In this document: one piece after another, positions 8,755-18,600 of the stretch
Numbering within the stretch: the first letter of the stretch is position 1
Layout of the letters: each line of letters opens with the position of its first letter
Assembly: GCF_036378875.1 (NCBI RefSeq)
Contig: NZ_DASUVO010000003.1
Span: 1-64,000 of the forward strand
From: Actinophytocola sp036378875
Lineage (GTDB): Bacteria > Actinomycetota > Actinomycetes > Mycobacteriales > Pseudonocardiaceae
Reading direction: 5' to 3'
DNA: 64,000 nt
Made by a program: the position numbers and the translations under genes
Notes under the pieces: generated by a model
Database searches by the model: none
Told to the model about the DNA's origin: nothing
Seen by the model: the letters and a program-made list of their open reading frames with translations, nothing else

Positions 8755-9548
8755 CACGCGGCCAGCCTTCTTGAGAAGGTCCGGACACCGAACCACGTGC
8801 CGACACCGACCACGGCCAGCAGGAACGCCGTGTGTCCCAGCGCGGCCAGCGGCGACAGCCCGCCGAACGCGGCACCGCGGCCGAGCTCGGTGCCGTGCCA
8901 CAGCGGCGTCACCCAGGCGAACGGTCGCAGCACGGTCGGTAGCTGCTCGACCGGAAAGAACGTGCCGGCGAAAAGCGTCATCGGCATGACGACGAACCGG
9001 AACAGCGCGCTGAACTGCTGCCCCTCGGTCTCCAGGGTGGCGGAGTAGGCGGCGACGGGCGCGGACATCGCGAGCCCGGTGAGCACGGACGCCAGGAGCG
9101 ACACGACCACCCCGACGCTCGTGAGCGCGCCAAGCAGCGCTGCGACCACCAGGTAGGCCGCACCGGACACGCCGAGTCGCAGTGCCACCCACATCAGGTG
9201 ACCCCCGAAGATCTGGCCGGGCGTGATGGGTGAGGCGGCGATGCCGAGGTAGGTCTGCTGCCACTTGAACGCGGAGAGCACCGGGTAGGTCGACTCGAAC
9301 GCGGCGATCTGCACGGACGTGGCGACGAGCAGCGCGGGCGCGAGGTACACGACGTAGCTCAGCCCGCCGGTCGCCTCGGTCGGCCGTACCTGCGAGCCGA
9401 GGCCGAAACCCAGCGCCAGCAGGAACAGCACCGGCTGGACGACGCTGGAGACCACGGTCGCGCGCCAGTTACGCCGATACCAGGTCCACGTCCCCTCGAC
9501 GACGATCAGCATCGCGTGCACCGGGGAGACGACACGTCCGCCGGACAT
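8754..9548 (-). CDS. ABC-2 type exporter permease, first of pair
   Basis: Membrane subunit paired with the next permease, 264 aa. ATG at 9548 (MSGGRVVSPVHAM) is taken as start; an in-frame ATG also exists at 9566, and neither has a clear ribosome site. It shows the ABC-2 fold, with WYRRNWRATVVSSVVQPVLF leading into the first membrane span and FKWQQTYLGIAASPITPGQI as the coupling loop. The two permeases would form a heterodimer. Upstream of its start lies the accessory island instead of an ATPase gene, which suggests the operon was split by insertion. Confidence 0.87.
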   Translation of the reverse strand: MSGGRVVSPVHAMLIVVEGTWTWYRRNWRATVVSSVVQPVLFLLALGFGLGSQVRPTEATGGLSYVVYLAPALLVATSVQIAAFESTYPVLSAFKWQQTYLGIAASPITPGQIFGGHLMWVALRLGVSGAAYLVVAALLGALTSVGVVVSLLASVLTGLAMSAPVAAYSATLETEGQQFSALFRFVVMPMTLFAGTFFPVEQLPTVLRPFAWVTPLWHGTELGRGAAFGGLSPLAALGHTAFLLAVVGVGTWFGVRTFSRRLAA

Positions 9549-9650
9549 AACCGATGGTAAACACATTCCGCGACAATCGGCGCGCGAGCTTCACTCTTTC
9601 GCCGGGCAGCCTTTTCCGTTGCCGTAGGGCAATATTCTCTTGGTTTCGCC

Positions 9651-10427
9651 ATGGACGAAAGGCCAACAGGGTTGGTTCTGCGAGCGCGCCCATCCCGTCA
9701 TGACACGACGGCAGTGGGCTTCCTTTCCGTGGCAGCCGATCTCATGGACGCCTACCTGCAGGCGGAACCGATCGGCCCGGACCAGTCACAACGACTCGGT
9801 CACATCAGCTTCCCGGTGGCGCTGGAGTGGCTGCGTACCGACGACGTCATCCGCCTCGCGCCGTCGTGGAACGGCGAGGCCGCGCGGCGCCGGGCGTTCT
9901 TCAGCCGGTGGCCGACGCGCGGGGACTTCCTCGCCGACGCGGTCGTGTACGCGTTGCTGCGCGAGCAAACCGAGATCCCGCAACCACGACAACACACGGA
10001 CGGGACGACGTCGCAGCTCATCGCCGACATCACCGACGAACTGCTGACGAGCCTGGTCCAGCACCCACGCAGCTATCTCGTGCTGCACCTCGGCCCGCTG
10101 CTCCCCCGCCACCCGGACCTGGCGAAGGCACTGGCCCCCGGCTCACACACCGCCATGCGGGCCTGGCTGCGGCTCTACCACTCGCTGTCGGTCCAGCACG
10201 ACCTCGTGCTGCGTCCTGAGTGGACCTTCAAGAAGCTGGCGTCCGTGCTGCAGGCCATGCTCGACGGGTTCGTACTCCGCTACCGGGTGCGACCGGGCGG
10301 CCATCCCCGGCACAGCTGGAAAGAAGCCAACATCCTGGCCGACGCGGTGGTCGCGCTGCTACTCGGCGCGGTCGACTGGGACCTCAGTGGACAGTCCGGC
10401 CGGACCGCGCTCGACCTGTTGACGTAG
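9651..10427 (+). CDS. TetR-like regulatory protein, degenerate
   Basis: Protein of 258 aa, not confidently recognised. The segment HISFPVALEWLRTDD...FFSRWPTRGDFLADAVVYALL resembles the helix-turn-helix and following helix of TetR regulators (compare FYxHWPxKDxFL). The stretch WTFKKLASVLQAMLDGFVLRYR resembles a TetR C-terminal dimerisation helix. The recognition part is weak, so DNA binding is uncertain. ATG at 9651 has no clear ribosome site; a later ATG at 9744 is possible. It stands at one edge of the accessory island and is convergent with the metalloprotease gene. Confidence 0.6.
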   Translation: MDERPTGLVLRARPSRHDTTAVGFLSVAADLMDAYLQAEPIGPDQSQRLGHISFPVALEWLRTDDVIRLAPSWNGEAARRRAFFSRWPTRGDFLADAVVYALLREQTEIPQPRQHTDGTTSQLIADITDELLTSLVQHPRSYLVLHLGPLLPRHPDLAKALAPGSHTAMRAWLRLYHSLSVQHDLVLRPEWTFKKLASVLQAMLDGFVLRYRVRPGGHPRHSWKEANILADAVVALLLGAVDWDLSGQSGRTALDLLT

Positions 10428-10454
10428 CGCGTGCCCGCCGCCGTGGGCACGCGC
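10427..10454. terminator. Bidirectional hairpin terminator
   Basis: Ten-bp inverted repeat GCGCGTGCCC / GGGCACGCGC with 8-nt spacer between the convergent TetR-like and metalloprotease genes. Confidence 0.7.
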
Positions 10455-10462
10455 GCATCAAC

Positions 10463-11308
10463 TCAGAGGCCGTACCTGCTCTTCAGGTGACGCCACCAGT
10501 CGCGGAACATCCACTTGTCGAATTCGGTGATCTGGGCCGCGCTGCCGGCCTTCATGAGGAAGCAGCACACGCCGGTCGGCGTCCAGTCGTAGAAGTCGTC
10601 CAGACCGAACGTGTGACCCATCTCGTGCAGGAAGATGTGGATGTTCTCGGCGTTGACGTTGTTCAGGAAGTACTCGCTGCCGACCCGCTGGCCCCAGTCA
10701 CCACCGGCACCGCCACCGAAACCGGAGGTCAGCCACAGCGACTGGTCGTAGTGCCGCGCCACGCCGCCGGGGCACTGCGAGTAGTTGCCGTCCTGGTGGA
10801 AGAACCGGCCACACGCCCGGGAACACTGCGGCGCGTTCTCGTTGATGTCGTTGACATAGATGTCGACCGAGTTGTCCGTCCACTGTAGCTGGGAGCGGTT
10901 CCGCACCGCCCAGCCGACGACCTTGATCGGCACGGTCTGGTACGGCCAGTTCTCCCATCGCTGGCCGTTGTCCAGCATCATGTTCATCCACTTGGTCGCC
11001 TGGCGGGTGAGTGCGGCGTGGATCTGGTCGCGCTGCGCCGCCGTCACGTTCGCGTTGGAGTCCCACCGCACGCAGAAGTTGAGGTAGCCGCGGTTGGCCA
11101 TGACCTGGTCCCAGCCGTAGTTGCGGAACCCGTACAGGTTGCCGTAGGTGCTCTCCTGGTGACGCCACACCTGGTCCAGTGGCGTCACGAGGTTCGACGG
11201 CGGGTTCCAAGCTTGGATGCCCACGTCGGCCTGTGCCGTCGTGCCGTTGCCGACTCCGGTGCCGGCCACGAACATCAGCGCGGCGAGGATGGTGAGTATT
11301 CGTTTCAT
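10463..11308 (-). CDS. Secreted zinc metalloprotease, snapalysin-like motif
   Basis: Predicted extracellular metallopeptidase, 281 aa, last gene of the island operon. ATG at 11308 follows AAAGGAG; an upstream in-frame start (11332) lacks support. Signal peptide MKRILTILAALMFVAG...AQA. The zinc site is HEMGHTFGLDD, with His228, Glu229, His232 and Asp238. The form HExxHxxGxxD is that of M7 snapalysins, though this protein is longer and not clearly a member. Three cysteine pairs are likely (CSRACG, CC at about 248). The start is 20 nt after the upstream DUF6055 gene. Expected to cut proteins outside the cell; the substrate is inferred only from context. Confidence 0.75.
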   Translation of the reverse strand: MKRILTILAALMFVAGTGVGNGTTAQADVGIQAWNPPSNLVTPLDQVWRHQESTYGNLYGFRNYGWDQVMANRGYLNFCVRWDSNANVTAAQRDQIHAALTRQATKWMNMMLDNGQRWENWPYQTVPIKVVGWAVRNRSQLQWTDNSVDIYVNDINENAPQCSRACGRFFHQDGNYSQCPGGVARHYDQSLWLTSGFGGGAGGDWGQRVGSEYFLNNVNAENIHIFLHEMGHTFGLDDFYDWTPTGVCCFLMKAGSAAQITEFDKWMFRDWWRHLKSRYGL

Positions 11309-11328
11309 TGTGTCTTCTCCTTTCCCGA

Positions 11329-12651
11329 TCACGTGTTGCCGGCCGCGGGTGTGGCGCCGCGGATGTTGAGCTGGTAGGGGAAACTGTCGATGGCCGCGCC
11401 CTCGGCATAGTTGACGTGCACCGACGGCGTGGCCGCGACCGCGAGCATCAGGTGGGTCTCACCCGACTGCAGCGCGAACGTCGCGGTCTGGTTGGGGGCG
11501 AACTGCGGGCTGTACCGCACCGAGAAGTCCGGCCGCACGGCGACGAGGCTGAACCGCCAGTCCGAACCGAGGCTCGGGTTCACGTTCCCGGTGAGCCGCA
11601 CGGTCACCTGGCCGCCCGACTGCGTCGGGTTCAGCTGGATCAGGTTGTAGCCGTACTGCTGCGGCGACTTCGAGTTGGGGATGCGGTAGTCACCGTTGCC
11701 CTGGTTCACCGTCTCCAGGGAGACCGTGTAGGCAGGTCGGTAGTTCCCGCCGTTGCGCCAGATGTCGCTGCGGATCCGGGCTCCGTCGCTGTAGTCGTAG
11801 ACGACGTTGCGCCGCGCGTAGTCGCCGATCAGCTCGGCGAACTGCGTGTGGTTGAGCCCGTACAGGCGTTTGATGGCCTGGATCGGGTGCTCGCCGTTGC
11901 GTGCCTCGTACCACAGCCGGTGGATCTGCTGGAGGCCGTAGGTGTCGCGGAGCTTGTTGAGCAGCAACCAGTCGCCGTAGTAGGTCATCTGGTCGAGCCA
12001 CCGGTAGTGGTGCCGGCTGCCGAAGTACCCCGAGCCGATCACGACCTCCGGGCGCCGCATGCGGGCCATGAAGTTGCCGTGCGCCTCCCAGAAGCGGCCG
12101 GCGTTGGGGTTGCCGTAGCCGAAGCCGCCACCGAAGCCGTTCTGCCGGTTGCGCTGGCTCGCGTACGCCTGCAGGACGTGGTTGTACTCGTGGGACTCGA
12201 CCCAGTCGTCCCAGAACTTGTCGTACGGCAGGCAGATGTGGCCGACGCCTATCTCGTCGGTGCCCGCCCAGTTCGCCGGCGGCAGGAAGTTGTTCCGCCA
12301 GCTGCCGCACAGGTACACGTTGATCCGGTAGTCCTTGCCAGGCGAAAGGCTGTCCGGGTCGTGGAAACCGGCGACGTTCTTGTAGTACTCGTAGGTTCTC
12401 TCCATCTTGTCGAGTACGTAGGCCGGATAGTCGTTGATGCCGCGGTTGACCCGCGCCCACTGGATGACGTCGACCGCGTCGCCCCAGCGGACCACGAAGT
12501 TGGTCGACTCGCGGAAGTTACCGGTGTACGCGCCGGCGTCGGTGATGAACCGCGGGACGCGGCTCTGTTTGGCCAACGCGTGCGCGGCCGGCAGTGGTCC
12601 GGCGGCGACGCCGACCACCACCAGACACAACAGGACGAACAATCTGCGCAT
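11329..12651 (-). CDS. Secreted DUF6055 protein, putative zinc metallopeptidase
   Basis: Exported protein of 440 aa with a DUF6055-like core (ESTNFVVRWGDAVDVIQWARVNRG). ATG at 12651 follows GGAGTTGCT. Signal peptide MRRLFVLLCLVVVGVAAG...AHA. A zinc-binding motif HEYNH is present (His154, Glu155, His158), and a later Glu in FWEAHGNFMARM could be the third ligand, as in gluzincins. The C-terminal 130 residues look like a beta-rich domain. Family function is unproven; peptidase activity is inferred from the motif. It lies between the sugar importer genes and a second secreted metalloprotease on the same strand. Confidence 0.75.
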   Translation of the reverse strand: MRRLFVLLCLVVVGVAAGPLPAAHALAKQSRVPRFITDAGAYTGNFRESTNFVVRWGDAVDVIQWARVNRGINDYPAYVLDKMERTYEYYKNVAGFHDPDSLSPGKDYRINVYLCGSWRNNFLPPANWAGTDEIGVGHICLPYDKFWDDWVESHEYNHVLQAYASQRNRQNGFGGGFGYGNPNAGRFWEAHGNFMARMRRPEVVIGSGYFGSRHHYRWLDQMTYYGDWLLLNKLRDTYGLQQIHRLWYEARNGEHPIQAIKRLYGLNHTQFAELIGDYARRNVVYDYSDGARIRSDIWRNGGNYRPAYTVSLETVNQGNGDYRIPNSKSPQQYGYNLIQLNPTQSGGQVTVRLTGNVNPSLGSDWRFSLVAVRPDFSVRYSPQFAPNQTATFALQSGETHLMLAVAATPSVHVNYAEGAAIDSFPYQLNIRGATPAAGNT

Positions 12652-12661
12652 AGCAACTCCT

Positions 12662-13444
12662 TCACCCCCTGAGAGCCCCCGACATGAAGCCGCGCACGTA
12701 GCTCCGCTGCATGAACGCGAACAGCAGCAGGCACGGCACGGCCATGACCACTACGCCCGCCTCCAGCGCGGCGTAGTCGATCGAACCGTGAGTGGCAGTG
12801 CGCATGTTCACCACGGCAAGCGTCATGGTGAACTGGTCGGTCGAGTTGAGCAGTATCAGTGGCGCGAAGAACTCGTTCCAGGAGACCAGGAACGCGAAGA
12901 GTGAGACGGTGACCAGGCCCGGCCGCACGACACGCAGCAGGATCCTGGTCAACGCGGTGAAGGTGGTACAGCCGTCGACGAGCGCGGACTCCTCCAGTTC
13001 CTTCGGTATGGCTTCGAAGGAGTTGCGCATCATGAAGAGCGAGAACGGCAGCTGGAACATGATGAGCACCAGCGACAGCCCGACCAGCGAGTCGTCGAGG
13101 CCGAGCCAGCCGAGCAGGACGTACAGCGCGATGAGGATGGTGGCGTAGGGCACCATGAGGATCGCGAGCGTCAGCAGGAAGAGAACGTCCCGACCGGGGA
13201 AGCGGAACCGGCCGAACGCGTAACCGCCCAGTGTGGACACGAGAAGGGTTCCGGCGACGGTCAGCGCGGACACCACGACACTGTTCCAGATCTGCTGGAA
13301 GCCGATGCCGCCGTCCTCTGTGAACAGCCGGGTGTAGTTCTCGAAGCCGAACCCGGAGTCAGTGCGCACGGACGCCCAGCCGCTCCACAGCAGCGGGAAC
13401 AGGAAGAGGATCGCGAGCGCCGCGCCGGTGATCCGATTGATCAT
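12662..13444 (-). CDS. Carbohydrate ABC transporter permease (MalG type)
   Basis: Inner-membrane subunit of a CUT1-type sugar importer, 260 aa. ATG at 13444 overlaps the previous permease stop by 4 nt (ATGA). Six membrane spans are apparent. The coupling motif is EAIPKELEESALVDGCTTFTALTRILLRVVRPG, which matches the EAA loop of MalG-like permeases (EAA-x3-G-x9-I-x-LP), here with Glu-Ser-Ala in place of EAA. It would pair with the permease just upstream and the lipoprotein before that. No matching ATPase gene is in the operon; actinobacteria commonly share one MsiK ATPase among such importers. Confidence 0.9.
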   Translation of the reverse strand: MINRITGAALAILFLFPLLWSGWASVRTDSGFGFENYTRLFTEDGGIGFQQIWNSVVVSALTVAGTLLVSTLGGYAFGRFRFPGRDVLFLLTLAILMVPYATILIALYVLLGWLGLDDSLVGLSLVLIMFQLPFSLFMMRNSFEAIPKELEESALVDGCTTFTALTRILLRVVRPGLVTVSLFAFLVSWNEFFAPLILLNSTDQFTMTLAVVNMRTATHGSIDYAALEAGVVVMAVPCLLLFAFMQRSYVRGFMSGALRG

Positions 13445-14394
13445 CTGGACCTCCTGCGCAGCACGCCGAGTTGCACGACGTTGAACACGACCAGTACCAG
13501 CAACAACAACACGGAGATGCCGGCCGCCGAGCCGAGGTCGAGCCGGACGAACGCCTCGCGGTAGATCACCATGACCAGCGACGTGGTGCTGTTGTCCGGA
13601 CCACCACGAGTGAGGATCCAGAACTGGTCGAAGGCGAGCAGCGAACCGGTGATCATCAGGGTGAGTACGAGCGCGATTGTCGGTCGCATCAGCGGCAGCG
13701 TGACCTGCCGGAACGTCTGCCAGCGGCTCGCGCCGTCCACCCGGGCCGCCTCGTACAGCTCCAGCGGGATGGCCTGCAGTCCGGTCAGGAGGATCAGCAT
13801 CATGAAGCCGGCGAACCGCCACAGCACCAGGAGAATGGCGGAGCCGAGCGCGGAGTTCGGGCTGCCGCTCGTCCACGAGGTGTAGCCGTCGATCAGCCCG
13901 AGTGAGGCAACGAACTTGTTGATCGGGCCGATCTCGTCGCTCAGCATGCCGAGGAACAGCAGCGACGCGCTCGCGAAACCCACTGCCATCGGCAGGATGA
14001 ACGCGGTGCGGAAGAAGCCGACGCCGCGCCGGCGCCGCTGCACGAGCAGCGCCAGCCCGAACGCCAGCACGAACAGCAGCACGGTGATCACCACCGTGTA
14101 CTTGGCGGTGAACCAGGCGGCGTCGGCGATCAGGTCGTTGTCCGCGACGCCCGCGTAGTTGTCGGGGAAGTTCAGCTCGGGTTCGCCCAGCAGCGGCCAG
14201 CGATGCAGGGACATCCACCCGACGAGCACGAGCGGCACCAGGAAGAACAGCCCGACCATGAGGGCCGTCGGGGACGCGTACAGCCACCCCTGAAGCGCCC
14301 GGCGCCGTCCGAGTCGGCGGCGCCGGGGCGCCTCCACTGTCTCGTCCACAGTGGAGTCCTGGGGTGGCTTCGTTGCCACCAGTGGTCGGGCCAT
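13441..14394 (-). CDS. Carbohydrate ABC transporter permease (MalF type)
   Basis: Inner-membrane subunit of the same importer, 317 aa. ATG at 14394 lies 5 nt after the binding-protein stop. A basic cytoplasmic N-terminus (RRRRLGRRRALQG) precedes six membrane spans. The EAA-type loop is LYEAARVDGASRWQTFRQVTLPLMRP, a clear match. It forms the heterodimeric channel with the downstream MalG-type subunit. Substrate inferred from context: arabinose-containing oligosaccharides. Confidence 0.92.
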   Translation of the reverse strand: MARPLVATKPPQDSTVDETVEAPRRRRLGRRRALQGWLYASPTALMVGLFFLVPLVLVGWMSLHRWPLLGEPELNFPDNYAGVADNDLIADAAWFTAKYTVVITVLLFVLAFGLALLVQRRRRGVGFFRTAFILPMAVGFASASLLFLGMLSDEIGPINKFVASLGLIDGYTSWTSGSPNSALGSAILLVLWRFAGFMMLILLTGLQAIPLELYEAARVDGASRWQTFRQVTLPLMRPTIALVLTLMITGSLLAFDQFWILTRGGPDNSTTSLVMVIYREAFVRLDLGSAAGISVLLLLVLVVFNVVQLGVLRRRSR

Positions 14395-14399
14395 GCGTC

Positions 14400-15638
14400 C
14401 TATCCCTGCCGCAACGACTCGGTGATCGCCGTGTTGCCGTCCGACAGCGCCTTGTCCGCGTCACCGAACAACGCGCCACGAACGGTCTCCAGCCACGGGC
14501 TCTGCGGGTCGTTGAACGAGGCGTTGAAGTTCCGCGCGTACGGCGTCTTTCCCTTGGCCATCAGGCTGTTGACGGTCACGATGCGTGGATCCGCTTTCGA
14601 GTGCTCGTTCTCCGCGAGGTCGGTTCGCGTCGGCACACCCTTGTTCTTCGCGATGACCTCGACCTGCGCCTCCTCGGACATGGTCCATTCCAGGAAGTCC
14701 CATGCCTGGTCGGCGTGCTCGCTGGTGGCGCCGATGCCGATGGCGTCACCACCGACGAACGTGGACTCGCCGCCGTCGACGCCCGGGATCGGCGCGACGC
14801 CCATCTCGATGTCGGACTGCTCCTCGATGAGACCCAGCCACACCGACGGGCCGGGGGCGATGCCGATCGTGCCGTTCTGCAACGCGCCGAGCCAGGTCGG
14901 GCCGGCCTCGTCCTTCGAGGCCGGTGCCGCGACGCCCTCCTCGTAGAGTTGGCGGTACAGCGCGAAGACCTCGCCCATCTCCGGCGAGTCGACCGTGGCG
15001 TTCTGACCGTCGTCGTCGAGCACGTCCCCGCCTGCCGCCCACACCGACGGCCAGAACGTGAACTCGACGCACCCGCCGCAGTTGCCGCCGAAGTACGTGC
15101 CGTTGACCTCCCCGCCGAGCTTGTCGATGGCCCGCGCGTGCTCGGCGAACTCGGCCAGCGTCGTCGGTGGCTTGTCCGGGTCGAGACCGGCCTGGGTGTA
15201 GAGGTCCTTGTTGTAGAGCATCACCGACATGTCGATGGTGTGTGGCACCGCGTAGTTGCGGTCTTCCCAGGTGCCGGCCCGGACGTGTGCCGGCGCGACC
15301 TGGTCGTGCGCGTCGAACGCCTCGAACCGGTCGGTGATGTCCAACCACAGGCCCTGGGCGGCGTACTGCGGGGCGAACACGACGTCCGCGGCGAACAGGT
15401 CGGGCAGTGACCGTGCGGACGACGCGAGCTTGGCCGGGTACTCCTCGTTCGGGAATGCCGTGACCTCGACCTTGGTGTCGTGGGTCTTGTTGTACTCCTC
15501 CGCGTAGGCCTTGGACACGGCCTCGGTGGCGGCACGCGTCCACAGCGTCAGCGTGACCGGACCGCTGTCGCCGGAGTCGCTGCCACAGGCCGTGGCAAGG
15601 CCGAGTAACAGTACGGCCGACGCCGCACGCATTCTCAT
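14400..15638 (-). CDS. Sugar-binding lipoprotein of ABC importer
   Basis: Extracellular solute-binding protein of family 1, 412 aa, anchored by lipid. ATG at 15638 follows GGAGG. The lipobox is LATAC with the modified Cys at residue 18. Core features are VTLTLWTRAATEAVSKAYAEEYN and VPHTIDMSVMLYNKDLYTQAG, the usual binding-protein pattern, and a C-terminal hinge region with KNKGVPTR. Captures sugar for the two downstream permeases, spaced by 5 nt. Odd: a Cys pair in GGNCGGCVEF, perhaps a disulphide. The substrate is unproven; neighbours suggest beta-L-arabinosides. Confidence 0.92.
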   Translation of the reverse strand: MRMRAASAVLLLGLATACGSDSGDSGPVTLTLWTRAATEAVSKAYAEEYNKTHDTKVEVTAFPNEEYPAKLASSARSLPDLFAADVVFAPQYAAQGLWLDITDRFEAFDAHDQVAPAHVRAGTWEDRNYAVPHTIDMSVMLYNKDLYTQAGLDPDKPPTTLAEFAEHARAIDKLGGEVNGTYFGGNCGGCVEFTFWPSVWAAGGDVLDDDGQNATVDSPEMGEVFALYRQLYEEGVAAPASKDEAGPTWLGALQNGTIGIAPGPSVWLGLIEEQSDIEMGVAPIPGVDGGESTFVGGDAIGIGATSEHADQAWDFLEWTMSEEAQVEVIAKNKGVPTRTDLAENEHSKADPRIVTVNSLMAKGKTPYARNFNASFNDPQSPWLETVRGALFGDADKALSDGNTAITESLRQG

Positions 15639-15644
15639 TGTTGA

Positions 15645-18600
15645 CTAGCCTCCTTGGCCACCGCGTCGCACGTGGACAGTGGCCTCGACGATGAGTGGGA
15701 TGTCGGATGTGGCACCGGGCAACATGAACCTGCCCGGTCGCGTCACCTGGGCGAGGCTCATGGGCGCCCAGCTGACCGGTGAGTCCACGCGCGTCCCGTC
15801 GGCGTAGACCCTGGTGACAGTGGCTGGCAGGGCGGGCGGGACACCCTGTTGGGTGTCCAGCCGCAGCGGTTCGACCGACGACGGTTCGGAGTGGACCTGC
15901 CACTCCAGCACGCCGACGGACGCGGTCTCGCCATGCAGCACCGCCCGCATGCGGGTGGTGGTCACGCCGGCGAAGTCGGTGTGGACGTACCGGTCAGCCG
16001 CCACGTCGTACGTGGCGGGTATGTCCACGAAGGATTCTCCGGTCCAGTACTGGAGCCGCCACGACGCCGGTAACCGGACCCCGCCGCCGTCGTCGAAGAA
16101 GTAGATGTCCGAAGCGTTGACCCGCACGGGGTTCGGCCATTCCAGCTCGATCCACTGCTCACCCTGTTCTGGCCAGGTGCCCCAGCGCCGGTTGTCGCCG
16201 TCGTTGGAGGATGGCGGATCGACGCCGTCGTTGACGGCGTCGGCCAGTTCCCACGGTGAGGTGTACGAGGCGGACACCGCCCCGCCCGTCGCCATGTTGG
16301 CGACGGACGGAACGGCGGCAGCCGTGATCGTCACGGTCGACTCGCTCGTGCGGTCACCGTCGGACGCGGTGAGCCGCAACGTGTAGTCGCCGGGCTGGGT
16401 GAACGTGGCCAGCGTGTTCGGTGCGTTCTGGTCCGTGAAGATGACCGTGCCCGGCCCGGACACCTTCGTCCACTTCGCGCTGAGCACGCCACGGGGCAGC
16501 GCGTCGTCCTTCACTTCTCCTGTCAGCCGGGCTTGCCCGGCGGAACGAAAGGAGGAGTCCACTGTGGCCAGCGCGTACGGCGCGACGTTGCTGACCGGTG
16601 GTGCCGCCGTGCCCGTCCGGAAGAACTGCACTTCCTTGAGCGCGGTCTTGCGGCCGGACTGGTGGGTCAGCATCACCCGGAACCGCTGGGCCGTGAGCAC
16701 CGGGAACCGCACGTCGTTGTAGTTGGCGCGCGGGACGGCCGGTGTCTTGGCCTGGCTCGGCACGTCCACCCAGGTCGTGCCATTGTGGTACTGCACCCGG
16801 TAGCTCGCCGGTTCCGCCAGGCCGTTCGTCGTGCGGTCGCGGTAGAAGTACAGCTTCACGTCGTCGACCGGCCTGGCCGCGCCCAGGTTGACCTCGTACC
16901 AGTCCTCGGCGTTGGGTGAGCCGCGGCTGCTCCAGATCGGGGCACTGATCGTGGTGCCGTTGACCGCGGCGGCCGTGTTGCTGCCCGACGCGGTGAACGA
17001 CGCCGTCGCCGGTGCGTTCAGCGCCAGGTTCGGTGCCGTCGAGTTGAGGTCGGCGCCGGCCTTCTGGAACATGTCGAGCAGGCGCGGGCCGGACTGCACC
17101 ACGTCCTGCGGTGCCCGCATGTTCGCGATGCCGGTGCTGAACAGCACGTTGCCGCCGCTGGGCAAGGTGACCTGCCCGGTCGCCGGGTCCCACGTGAGGC
17201 GGGTGAGCCGGTCCACTGTGAACGCCCGGACGCCGTCGATGTAGCCCGAGTAGCCCTGCGGCACGCCCGGGTAGCGGGCGACGCCGTCGGCTGGGTCGTC
17301 CCACACGATCGTCAGGTCGCGGTCCCGGTACCGCAGGTTGTCGACCATGAACCGGTCCCACCCGACGTTGATCGGCGACAGCTCGATCCTCGCGTCCGTG
17401 CGTGGGCGCAGACCCGCCACGTCCTCGATGACCGTCCAGTTGTTGCTGCCGAGGATGGTGTGGTGGATGAACGAGCGACCGTTGATGGTCTGCGTGGACG
17501 GGTTCCAGTCGAACCAGTACTCGTTGGAGTCCGGCCATGCCGTGTTACCGCCGATGAACGCGGCCCAGGCGTTCCAGTACAGCAGCTTCTTGTAGTCCGT
17601 CGCGGTGATGTGCGACTGGGTGTAGTTGCGCAGCACCGACGAGAACAGTCTGAACTGGACAGTCGAGTTGATCTGGGAGAAGTTGTTCGAGCCGGGGTTG
17701 CCCTGCGACGCCGCCTCCGCCTTGTCGAACTGGTTCGCCGTGTAGAACGGGAAGAGCGGGTACTGGGCGGGGTCGGAGAACAGCCGCAGCGCGTTGGTGT
17801 ACGGCTGCTGGTTCGGGATCGCGCCGACCGAGAACGGGTAGTAGTTGTTGATCTCCTTCCAGGGTACGAGCGTGTTGGTGGCCACGTGCCGGTGCTCGAA
17901 CAGCTGCCGGTTCGGGTTCCAGAGCACGTTCACGATCGCGTTGCGGATGCGGTCTGCGATGCCACGCATCTCGTTGGCCTTGGCGGTGTTGCCGAGCATG
18001 TCGTACGCGCCCGCCGCGGCCATCGCGCCGCTGTACTGGTAGGCCGACTCCGCGCGGTCCAGCCAGCCGCCACGCCAGTGGAAGGACACCGCGTCCGCGT
18101 CGTTGCCCGTCAACGCGCCCCAGTCGTACTCGATCAGACCGTTGTTGTCATGGTCGTAGAACGAGAGCTGGCCCTTGACGTCGCCCTCGGCGTAGCGCGC
18201 CAGGTTCGCCGCGATCGGCCGCTGTCCACCGTGGATCTGGTAGCTGCGCCAGGCCGCCTCGGCGATGTACTGGGTGTAGCTGTTGCTCCAGTTCTCCGGG
18301 TCGCCGGGGTTGTCCACGAACCGCCCGCCGCCGGAGGACTCGCCGGTCGACACCCACGGCCCGTACGAGTACATCGGGTCACGCAGGTACTTGAGATCGT
18401 CGATGAACATCGGGACCGTGAGCGCGATCGCGTTGTTGTAGCCGAGCACACCCTCGATCGAGGTGGGGAACTGGAAGTCGTTGCCGGGGATGTCTGCATC
18501 GAGGTAGTTGAAGCGCATCAGCCACCAGCGGTAGTAGATGTGCTTCTTGATCGCCGGTTCCGGCACGTCGATGTAGGGGATGTTGTCCGCCCACCAACGG

